A program made the position numbers and the translations under genes. Positions 25,092 through 37,000 of a stretch of 64,000 nucleotides of DNA are shown here, one piece after another. Each line of letters begins with the position of its first letter. Positions within the stretch are counted from its first letter, which is position 1. Below the pieces are notes generated by a model. The model searched no databases, was not told where the DNA came from, and was given only the letters and a program-made list of their open reading frames with translations. This DNA is from Pachyseris speciosa (lineage: Eukaryota > Cnidaria > Anthozoa > Scleractinia > Pachyseridae): contig JAEMWC010000166.1 in the NCBI GenBank assembly GCA_016490735.1, positions 606,001-670,000 of the forward strand, given 5' to 3'.

Positions 25092-28000
25092 GGCATCTGC
25101 AAATGGTTAGACTTTCTAGTCTTCTCGGATAAGGACGATAAACCGTAGGCCCCTCTCACAGTACTTTCACTTAATCTGATTATGTGGGATGTAAAAGAAC
25201 CACTAGGGACGTAACAGAACTCTGGCTGTGACCACCCCTAGTGTCTGTTCTAGATATCTACATTACGGGGGCACTCATTAGTTACTTTATTAATTGTAAA
25301 CTGCACTAGCAGTCTGGTCAAGTCCCCCGGCCAGTGATGTAAACTATCCCTGAAAAGCCCCGACGGGGAGAGGATAAATATGTATGTATGTAGGTATGTA
25401 TAGATTTTGCTCTGTCGACGCCAGACGATTTTACTTGTCAAAGGGAGATCCCTTAGGGGTTAAAGGGTTAAAAAACGATCTCCCTTAACCCTTTCCTCCC
25501 TAACATTGGCTTATAGATTTTGCTCTGTCGATGCCAGACGATTTTACTTGTCAAAGGGAGATCCCTTAGGGGAATAAAGGGTTAACACTTATTCCATAGT
25601 CCACATCCTGGAATTCCCTACTGGATGAATTGCGTTCCGCGACAACCCTTAAGGAATTCGTACAGGCTGCCTTTGTGATGTGCTGTTTGCTGTGTTTTAC
25701 TGTAATAATTTTAAGATTTAGAATTGTTTATTTATTTATTTATTTATTTATTTATTAAGTCATTAATTGATCATGTATTATATATATATATATATTTATA
25801 TTTTTTTTATACTTTTCTCGGCATATTAGCATGTATTGCTAGGGGCCTTAAATCAGCCTCATCAACCCGAGTTAAAATAAAGTTACCTACCTACCTACCT
25901 ACCTACCTACCTACCTGAAGGAGTGAATAATAATTTAAGACTGAAAATTGAACTGGTGTGAAACCACTAGGGTAAGGTTAAATTTATGTGTCGGTGATGA
26001 ACTTATAGATCCTGTGCAGGAAAAGGTTCCCATAGGCAGCATACCGGTAGGTACCAGTAGCTTTTGTGGTTTAATGCTCTTGGTCTGCTTTTATGGCAAA
26101 GACCACAGACCAGATCAGCTATTATCCTGCTCAAGCCTTCAGTCAAGGCTAAGTAAAATGAAAAGTAACTTAAATTTTCCTGTACTGTGAATTATAATTA
26201 ATTATGGGTAAATTTGTTGTAAGAGTATGTGGACTTGTTGTTAAAGAGTATGTGGACTTGTTTGTTATTAATAGCAACTACTGTTCAGTAGTTAATAATG
26301 TTGTTTGGCTTCCTCTTTCAGCTCTTCTGGCCTTTGGAAGACTCTGCAGTGGGGATGTTTACGATGTACATAGCTACAGTTCATTATTTTAATACTGTTT
26401 TTGTCTAATGCAAAATAATGAAACTTAATTGTGCTTGAAGTATTGTCAGTAAGATATAGCTTCCTGATTCTGGCCCAATCCTTGACTTTGAATTGAAGTA
26501 AACACTGAATGAGATTTATAATTAATGTTTTAAGTTCTTAAGCACTCCTGAATGTTAACCATTTTTATGTCTTGAATATGAATTTGCAGGTACACATTAA
26601 ACATGGAAGTTCTTTCAAGTGGAAATCCAGATGCAAAGTAGAAAGGGATGGACAGAAGTGGACAGATAGTGAGGTGAGAAGTGAAGCTGGTGTATGTATA
26701 AAAGCACTCTTGAAACATTTTTATAGACTGGATACTTCAGCCCCTCTTAAGTCTGTCTTTAATCTAATATTCGCCTTGGTAGTTGTCTCCAGAGTGTTCC
26801 TGCGTTCATATACAGATACACAGGCCCAAGATAACAAATGGGTGAATGACTTATAGATTTTACTCTGTCTAATGCCAGACGATTTTACTCGTCAAAGGGA
26901 GACCCCTTGGGGGTTAAAGGGTTAACCCACTTTTGCTTCAACTTTTGTACAAATCTAGAGTACCAGTCAAATTTTTTTTTCAGTCATGATAAATTATTGG
27001 TAATAGACCATTTTCGTATTCTCGGTGTTGAACTGGATTCAGCACGGTGTGGAGACTCTTGTGGGGGATACTTTTACATATGAGAAGATTCCCCCGTTTA
27101 AGCCTTGTGTGCACGCTAGTTCCAGCTCATGACAGAGAATACAAATAAGGTCTGTTGTATGATTTCTAAAGCAATTATGGATTTGCACTTTTCCGTGATC
27201 CTTTCAAAAATCACTTTTATGTGTGTCCCTACCTGGAAATCCACCCATACAATTACCAAAACAAATGGACGCTGCATAATGTTGAAAGCCAAGAAACTGA
27301 AATGTTTGTATTATTCTAACAGTTTACCTTGAGGCCTTCAATTGCAGACCAATTTGCCATCAGGGTAAGTTACAGACATGACTTGGGATGTTCAATGAAC
27401 ATAGTATTATTAAAGCGTTAACTGTGCATGAATTTTTACACAGAAATTGTTTAAAACTGTAACGTGAGCAGGGATATTATTACAAACTTACTGTATACTT
27501 TCATTTTCCGAATGTCTTTCAATTCATTGATCCAAAGCACAACTGTTTTTGGCTAAGGGGGAGCCTACTTTCCTAAGAAACTATGGTGTTGATTCTATGA
27601 GAACTGAATATTTGGCAATAATAATAATAATAATTTATTACTTATATAGCGCCATTTTCAAATACAGATCAATGGCGCTTTACAATTTTCAAATCAAATT
27701 AACTCTAAATACATCAAATCAAATCAAATCAAATCAAATGTTGGTTTTTGGGGAGAGGGAAGACCGGAGTACCCGGAGAAAAACCTCTCGGAGCAGAGTA
27801 GAGAACCAACAAACTCAGCCCACTTATGACGCCGAGTCCGGGAATCGAACCCGGGCCACATTGGTGGAAGGCGAGCGCTCTCACCACAACGCCAACCCTG
27901 CTACCCCCGATAAGGTTAATTGAGGTCGCTGTTAATTGAGGTCGCTGAGAGAGATACGAGAAGTGGCATTCCGAGCTGTTGCCCTTCGAAGGTTCACACT

Positions 28001-31000
28001 AATGATATGTTATCACTAATGAAATGCCAAAGTTCTTTGGAATCTTTTTGTGCGGCCTAGTTAGCATAGCCATTAATAATCACTTTAAGTCTCAAATCTT
28101 TGTAACCGAGCACAAATGGTCTACTAATTGGGGAGACTAAATCAAATCAACTCTAAATCAAATTAAATCAAAGGTTGGTTTTTAGGGAGAGAAGAAAACC
28201 AGAGTACTCGGAGTAAAACCTCTCAGAGCAGAGTAGAGAACCAACAAACTCGGCCCACTTATGACGCCAAGTCTCAGGGAGTCTGGGAATCGAACCCGGG
28301 GCACATTGGTGGAAGGCGAGCGCTCTCACCACTGCGCCAACCCTGCGCCAACCCTGCTCCCCATTCATTTGATAATAGCAAAATAGCTTTCGTTTCATTT
28401 CATTCATTTATTGAAACTCTTCTTTGTGTCAGGTGATTGAAATGAAAAAAATACAATCAAATGTACAGATTGGGAACATTCTTCTGAGATCCAGGAACTA
28501 CATCAAAGCAAGACCGCAGGTATTCTATACGGAAATATGGCAGACACATTCTATTTTCCTACATTTTTAAATGCTACACTACAGCCTTTAAACAAATGTA
28601 AAGATAAAAAAAATACAAGAAAGAGTGAGCTACTGATGTTTGTCTTTACACCTTTTGCTGTTCATTACGAGAAAATACGCTTTCATTTGCGTGGATTGAC
28701 GACCAGTAGCACGAAGATACATTCATAAGCGCCAAGAAACGAACATTTGCATGTAACTCAGATTCAATAACGATTTTTGCATGTTTGTTTACATTCAATA
28801 GCATTTTTAGATATTCGTAAGCGTCATTTGGCATACAAAAGAGAAAAATATACTTTCATTTGAGCTGACATTCAAGTCATTAACAGCACCTTGAAAATCA
28901 ATAGAGACAATAACCTCTCTATTTAAACATTTTGGCAGATGGGTCTGCATGAAGCGGTACCATTGCGCACTTTTGGCTGCGGTCACCGTGTCAATATTTC
29001 TGTGCAGAGCTTCAAACAGTTGTTGTTTTCGAAACTCCCCTAGTGGAATTCCTCGGACTCTGGCTTCATCTCTGTCACCCATACGTCTTTGGATTTCCGG
29101 ACGTGAGATGTCGGCCTTATTTGCTGCTTTCAGACAACTTATTGCCTGCTCCACGATGTTTAGAAAAGGACTATAGGGAGGAAGCATTTGGGACGGGAAC
29201 GGTAGGGTTTCGGTGGGCCGGTGCTCCGTCATATACAAAGATAACGGACTCCTTTGGATACAGATTTGTTCTCGCCTGTGTCAGCAAATTATCGAAACGC
29301 GCTGCATTCATTCCGCCAACAACAGCGGAGGAAAACACAAGTCCATTCTGATTGATAGGCGATATTGCCATTGTCATAGTCAAGTTTCGTCCTCGCTGGC
29401 CGCAGACTTGGCGATAGACAATAAAAAAGTCAGACAAATTTGTTATTGTTCAGTTGGAAATCGATTTTTGTACATTGAATGCAAAGAACGCTCTATTGTT
29501 TGTACAAGCCATTAATATTTGTCTTATCCACACTAACGCCGCCCAGGAATGCTAATGAATTTCAAACAGTGTGATGGAAATGTCAATGAATGGTTTATGC
29601 ACTTAATGTTTGTCTATTGTCTCTATTGATTTTCAAGGTGGTGTTAATGATTTGAATGTTAGTACAAAAGAAAGTATATTTTTCTCTTTTGTATGCCGAA
29701 TGACGCATATGAATGCCTAAAAATGTTATTGAATGTAAACAAAAATGCAAAAATCGTTATTGAATCTGAGTTACGTGCAAATGTTCATTTCTTGGCCCTC
29801 ATGAATGTATCTTCGCGCTATTGGCCATCAATTCTCGCAAATGAATGCGTATTTTCTCGTAATGAACAGCAAAAGGTGTAGTATAAATCTACTGGCGTTC
29901 TATCACGAATGCCGTTCTCTGATTGGCTACGCTACTCACTATCTATTCTGTGATAGATAGTAACGGTTGTCAACAAAATGGCACCTGCTTCGTTTCGTTT
30001 TCGAAGTGTCTGTAAGGAGAAATTGGATAATTTACTTGTCTAGTTTTGAACGACTAGTATAGATTTATACTAAAACAATTAGATTATTCGCTCTCGATTT
30101 CTATGCGTGATTTCGGGCTGCGCCCTCATCAGCTATCTCGCGATAGAAATCTCGAGCTCATAATCTAATTCTTAATTAGACTGCAAAACAGTCGGTTTTT
30201 ATTTTTGTTTTCTGAAGGCGCGAATTCTCGCGCGCTTTGAAAAGAAAAGCTCCACAGTCTCACTCTACATTTTCACCCTCGCTCCAAACCTTTCACTTGA
30301 CGAGATCTCGCATTCAACCAACTCAAAAATACGGCTGTTTTGCAGTCTTATTTGGCTTCATCTTGACAAAGGCTTGTGAAAATACTGTGTAACTTGCAGA
30401 AAGAAGCTAGTTATTGAACTGACAAACAACCCGTTTGCTCTGGTGAGTTTAATTGAACCTATAAGCAAAGGAAACTTAATGTTTTACGTTCCAAAGGACA
30501 TGGTCATGTATGCCTTTTGCCGTAGAACGTGAGGCTAAGTTTTCCCAGATATTATTTCAGGGAAATAGTTATTGCAGAAATTTCGTCCGTGCTCATGCAC
30601 ACATGTGAACAACTGATGCGGAAACAAAATAATTCCTGGAAAAATAAGAAATTTGTGGGGGTTAGCGTTTCTAGGAACAGATGAAAATTAAATAGAAATC
30701 TGTTTTTGCGTAAGACAGAAATTTAATTTGACAAACTGTATATTGACCAGTGTTCTATAAAATGTTTCTGGCTAGTGGAAGTAATCACCAGGCGCTAGGG
30801 TGGGGTGGTAGTTTGGGGTGGGAAAATAAAATGAAACCCGCAGTGCAAGGGGCAAAATGTTTGTTTCCTGATTTTTACCATCACTGTTGATGTTTTCAGA
30901 TTGTTTCCGTACCTCTAAACAGTACAGGATCGATTAAACTTAAGATAACAGTGGAGTGGAGGTGAGTGATTTAAATACCGCTGAGCTCCAAAAAGTAGAG

Positions 31001-34000
31001 GCATCTTCACACAGACGAATTTTAATGCGATTTTTGTGGCAATTTCAGTGCTTTGCCGTCATTAGTCACCTACATGTACTTTGTTTTCAGACCATTTTCT
31101 GGGAAAGAGGAGAACACGTTGCGTGCCAAGAGACAGAGCTTGCTGTCAGAAGTGATTTTCATTCAGCCGGCAACAGCATCATCCATAGACATGGCCGCCA
31201 GCTCTACGGATGAAAGCAGGTCTGACAACTCTACTTTGCTTAAGCTTTCGCGTACTATGATCTTGCTATCATTTCATTTCGAAATGGTAAACAGGATAAA
31301 GACAGCACATATCACATATATAGTTTCTTGGCGGTTGTTTACAATTGTTTTGTGGGGTGAGATCAGACGTCAGCCTGTAAAGGCGCCTCTGGCAGCCGGT
31401 ATCAGTCCATATTTGATCTCACCTACCCACCCACCCAACCCACGCACTAATGGATGAGAAAGACAGATGAGAGATAGAGAAAGACCACTACACCGGGAAC
31501 TATGACCCCTACTCTTTTCGAACAGTGTGTGGGTTCTTTAACGTCCCACAGGTTAATAGGAACAAGTGTTGTGGGACGGGACCCGCGGTTTATCGTCGTT
31601 ATCCGAGAAGACTAGAAAGTCTAACCGTTTGCGGATGTAATTACAAAGGCAGCACCCTGAGTGCTGGTCCGGCCGGGTTTTGAACCCGCGACCCGTAGTG
31701 CGGTGCTCTATCAAGTGAGCTAACTAGCTGTAACCTGCCATGAACACTTCTATGTAATAATGTTTTAACTTTGTGATTTGTAAATTCTGATCAGTTCTGA
31801 TGTGGTTGATGACGGCCGGGCTGAGAGCCTCCCCAGTGACGACCATCCTTTACACGGAGATGAGGTATGTAGCTCCTTCGAAAGACTGGACGTAATAATA
31901 GTGAACGTACGGATTTGTATGGTGATCATGTATTTTGGCTGATCTCTTCAGGTTGTCAAGGATGTGACGGATTTATCAGAGGTGGTAGACGGACATCTGC
32001 CTGTTGATGTGGACGGGACCATCGCTGAGGATCCACAGGAGTTTCGGCATGCCACATCCCTTGACAGTGCCCTGCAGCATCTCATTCCCACCCTACAGAG
32101 TAACAAAGGTGAATTTCAGTTGTTGTTGAATTAACCGTAAGATAAGATATTATGACGTCTGTTTAGCATTATTGCTAGCCTACGTAGTAAAGTGATGGAG
32201 AAAGACCAGGCGCTGTTTTTCTCTTCTCCTCGTGTGTCGCATGCGCTGCTTTGACTCGCGCGTGCTACTCTAACCCGCGCGTGCCGCTCTAACTATCGCG
32301 CGGGCTGCTCTAACTGCTATAACTAGCGCACGGGCTGCTCTAACTCGCGCGCATGCTGCTCTAAGGCCCGGTTCATAGGTCGCATTTCTTCCGTGTCGAA
32401 TTCAATTCAATTAAGTGCGGCAGAAATGCAACTTGAAAAGTTAAAAAGACGTTCTCTGGTTAAAAGTTTAAAAAAAAAACGAGCTTTCGATTGCCAGTCT
32501 GCAATCTTTAAAAGTGAGGTGTAAAAAGCGGAGGTAAAAATATATATGTACAAAAAGGTGAGAAAATAACGAACGAATATAAATAAATACAATAATACAA
32601 AAAGAAATATTTGTGTAACAATAAAATGCTAATAACATGGATAAGATCACAATAAGATTGAGTATTGTCTTGGCAACTGCTTAGAATTATTGTCTGCCTG
32701 GCTAGTAATTGGCTAGTGATCTTATCCATGTTATTAGCATTTTATTGTTACACAAATATTTCTTTTTGTATTATTGTATTTATTTATATTCGTTCGTTAT
32801 TTTCTCACCTTTTTGTACATATATATTTTTACCTCCGCTTTTTACACCTCACTTTTAAAGATTGCAGACTGGCAATCGAAAGCTCGTGTTTTTTAAAACT
32901 TTTAACCAGAGAACGTCTTTTTAACTTTTCAGAAATGCAACTGTTGATTCATACGTTGCACTTGTGCCGCACTTAATTCACACTAAAAATTTTACTTCTG
33001 ATTGTGCTTCTTTTATCTCGAGAAAATGCAACAAAAGTTTACAGATCCAGCTAAGGCCCGATATAAAGCTAAAACAGCTTAAAGCTAAAACTTAAGCCCC
33101 GGCTACACGTTCAAACACTGTTAAGCCCCGGCTACACGTTGTAACATTGTTAAAAGAACACGTCCTAACATTGTTGTAAGAACGCTTCTAACAATGTTGG
33201 ATACGCATACAACATTGTTGGAAACACGTCGCTTCGGGTTTTTGACTTCAACAATTATTAGGCTCTCGGATTGGAGACTGGGTCCTTAACTCTGATTAGT
33301 CTTTGCAATACAACGTTGTTGAAAGGGCAGCTACACGCTTCAACATTTGTCGTATGCTGGAGAGAATGTTTGATCGAAATCAAAACATTCTTCCAACAAA
33401 AAATGTTGAACAAACGTCATCAAACATGCATGCTACACGTTCTAACATTGTTCATCCAACAAATGTTAAGCCCCGGCTACACGTTCAAACATTGTTATAA
33501 AACATTTGTTGGATGAACAATATTAGAACGTGTAGCATGCATGTTTGATGACGTTTTGTTCAACATTTTTTGTTGGAAGAATGTTTTGATTTCGATCAAA
33601 CATTTTATCCAACACACAACAAATGTTGAAGCGTGTAGCCGCCCTTTCAACAATGTTGTATGGCAAAGACCATTTAGAGTTAAGGGCCCAGTCTCCAATC
33701 CGAGAGTCTAATAGCAGAGGTGGAAATTGTTGAAGTCAGACCCCCGAAGCGACGTGTTTCCAACAATGTTATATGCGTATCTAACATTGTTAAAAGCGTT
33801 CTTACAACAATGTTGGGATGTGTTCTTCTAACAATGTCAGAACGTGTAGCCGGGGCTTTACGATTCCCTTCCAATTTTTAGAATGATGTTTGATATAGCC
33901 TTTGATGGAAGGGCAAAGGTGCGAAATTGAGTTATATTCTGTTTTAAAAAAATAACCCTTTCTGGGAAATCTGCAGGAGTGTTGGAGTTGGAAAGGTGAT

Positions 34001-37000
34001 GGCGACACGTGAACATTTCGTGTTTTGATGGGAAAGCAATCTGCAATGTTGCTGCACTCTTAAAATTCAACACGGCAGAAATTCGACGTTTGAATCGGTG
34101 CAGCATTTCTGCTGGATAATGCGACAAGACCAGTCGAACGTGCAGCAGAAATTCGGCAGCTGATTCAGACGTCGAATTTCTGTCGAATTTAATTTAATTG
34201 AATTCGACACGGCAAAAATACGACGTATGAACCGGGCCTAACTCGCGCGCGGGCTAATCTGACTCGCGCGCGTGTTGCTCTAAATCGTGCACGGGCTACT
34301 CTGACTCGCATGCACCGTTCTAACTCGTGCGCACCTTTCTAACTCGCGCTGCGCAGGCTATAGTGTGGCCAAATTTTCTGTCTGCGTGTCTCGTTTTACG
34401 AAGTGACAGTTAAACGAAAGTGAAGATGATGAAAATACAATATTAGGGGCTTTGAATAACGTGAAAGCTGCTGCTCAATATAGATGGCTGTCAAGTAGAG
34501 TTCATGTTTATAGTAATACGCTTATTTGTGGGTGACCGTTTTTGGCTGTCGTATGGCTGTGACTGCTGGATACGGTAGAATTATCTTTAATAAGTCGAGC
34601 TAGCTTTTTTAAATCGATTATTCCATTTCTTTTCCTCATTTCATCTTGCTGTTGGTATTCAGGAAACATTCTGTGTCTTTTATACTTTGTGATCTTTATT
34701 TTGAATTCACAGATCAATTTCCTGAACTTGAGGCTCTTATTGCTTTGCTGGAGAAATTGGATGAGCTTGTCAAGGTACCGCACATTTCATTTCTTTGAAA
34801 ACAAACACGAACGTAACAATGGAAATTCTTGAGATATGCCTTTTGTGGCTAGCAAGCCTTTTGTGGCTTTTGTGATTTCGTGCTTGGTTTAAGTGCTTAG
34901 CAGTGGTTTCGTATTTTCTTTTAGTTCGCGTTACTAGAACATGTCACTGGTTATAAACTCCAGGGGCCGGTTCTTGAAAGGTGTCATAACTCTATTCCAG
35001 GGATAAATCTGCCTTATATTCCAGAAATACCTTTTGGAATAAGGCAGATTTATCCCTAGCCTGGGACCAGTGAAAAGAAGGAACGTGACGAAAAAAATAG
35101 TCAAGTTACAGCGAGCCGAGCGGCCCCTTCCCCTCCCCCTCCCCCAGTTCCCGTTCCCTCTTATCTCCCCTTAACCCCACTGTGGAGCCTGGTCCCAGGC
35201 TAATTTATCCCTGGAATAGAGTTATTACACCTTTCAGGAACCCGTCCCTGGGCTGAGTTGCTCGAAGCATGGTTAGCGCTAACCATTGGTTAATATCTAT
35301 TCAAAACCTATTGGTTGTCATGGTGTTTAACCCGGGTTAGCGCTAACCATGCTTCGAGCAACTGGGCCCAGGGCAGCCACAGTTAGGGAAAAGTCACTGA
35401 GGGGAAAACAGGGGAAAACTGTACATCAAGTCGGGGAAATTCTAAATATTTTACCAGAAAGTCAGTTAAAAGTCAGGGAATTTTACTTGAGTTTGGGTAG
35501 GCACTAGGTTTGTGAAAGAGTTCTTCCTTGTTGGTAAAGGTAATGTTTCCTTAAAAGAAATCTACAATGGCAATTGTTTCTGTGGCCTCAAGGTTTGTCG
35601 TGAGTGGTCAGCGAAAATTGGTTTGTGGTTAGTGAAAAGTCATGGAAATGTTAGGAATTTTCTTCTATCCCAGTGGGTGGCAAACCTGAACTCGCGTGTG
35701 TTTTGGACGTGTGGCGGATAACTTGAGTTTGCTTCGGTTTGCAGTTTTACAATCATTTTATTGGTTAGAGTAATTATCGGGATTGGTTGTTCGGCACTTA
35801 TCTAGAAAATGCTCTTTCAAAAACGTTCATTCGGTATACAGTGTATGTTAAGATGACAGCATTTTATACCGTTGTTTTCTCCGAGTGATGACCTTCTTTT
35901 TTCAGACAACACTCTGTAACCGATCAGCTTTTCTCTTTCTTATCTTGCAGAAATGTTCGTTATCGAGATCATCCATGTCCCTGTCAGTGGAGAGCGCTTT
36001 GGAAAGTTTTGACTTCTTAGAACAAGACGCGACAGATGAGACCGAAAGCACCCCCCGCAGTACCGCTAGTGTGGGCAGCGAATGTCAAGACACAGGATAC
36101 AGTAGTACTGATGACTTTACTAAAGACTTTGCGGGGGAGGGTGCGTCGGATGCCAGCTACATTGTAGACTTTTTTACTACTGACAAAACTGTGGAGGATG
36201 TTGCGGGTTCGAGCGCGGGTGAAGACAGGTTGACTAAAATCCAGGAAAATGGACCCTGTAATCAACAATTCAAAGGCGAAAATAACAACTCCGAAGATAT
36301 GAATCACGAGAACGCTGATGTGAACTCTTTTGACGATGCCCCGAGCTGCATCACCGATGTATTTTCTTCATTATCATCTAATTTAGGGCAGAATTCAGCG
36401 AGTTTAGATATGGTGGGATCTAAGGAAGAAGGAAAAAGCGTTATTCCCTCTAACAGCAGTTCACCGAGGAAAAGGATTGAAGCCGTTGATTCGTTGTCAG
36501 AGGACAGCCCCCAGCATAGCAGTAACAAGACTCGATCCTCTCGGGCTACCAGCCCTAACCTTTCGTCGTCTTATGGTCCAGAGGCCACTGTTGGGAATAA
36601 AGTTTTGGATAAGGTAAGCTGGAGCACGAATTCGTCTGTGAATGGCTTAGAGCAGTTTTCAGTTAAGTGTGGTAAAACCCAAACCAAACCAATTACTTCA
36701 GCCAATCACAACAGACCGAAGCAGTTCTATAAGCCAATCAGAATTCGAAGCCATTACACGTAACCGCCGCAAAGCGGGGAAAATTGCGCGTGTGCAAGTC
36801 GCGATTGGATTAAATTTTGTTTCTCATTAGTTGTGAAAGTGGCGCGAGTTTTGCTGGCCAATCACAGAGCGAAGCATTGCAAAACCACAGCAAAAGCAAT
36901 TTACTTTAGATGCTTAATTGTAAGCCGCTCTATCCGCTAGAGCTGTTGCACGAGAAAAAATGGGTAACTTTTGCCACTCAGCGTAGCGAAACTGCGATGA

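Larger units (their letters stand above)
32364..34239. mobile_element. nested foldback complex with AGGCCCGGTTCATA termini
   Basis: Outer ends AGGCCCGGTTCATAGGTCGC and its diverged complement (to 34239) continue inward as CCGTGTCGAATTCAATT / AATTGAATTCGACACGG. Inside lie a foldback at 32434-32931 and another at 33123-33858. All in the RIPOR intron between 32108 and 34713. Confidence 0.75.

Noticed and set aside
33271..33516. Mirrored ORFs beginning METG(S/P)LTL on both strands
   Set aside because: They are the two arms of a foldback element.
36614..36763. Extension of RIPOR exon 18 to the next stop
   Set aside because: A strong donor at 36614 is used in frame with the next conserved exon; the extension is repeat sequence.
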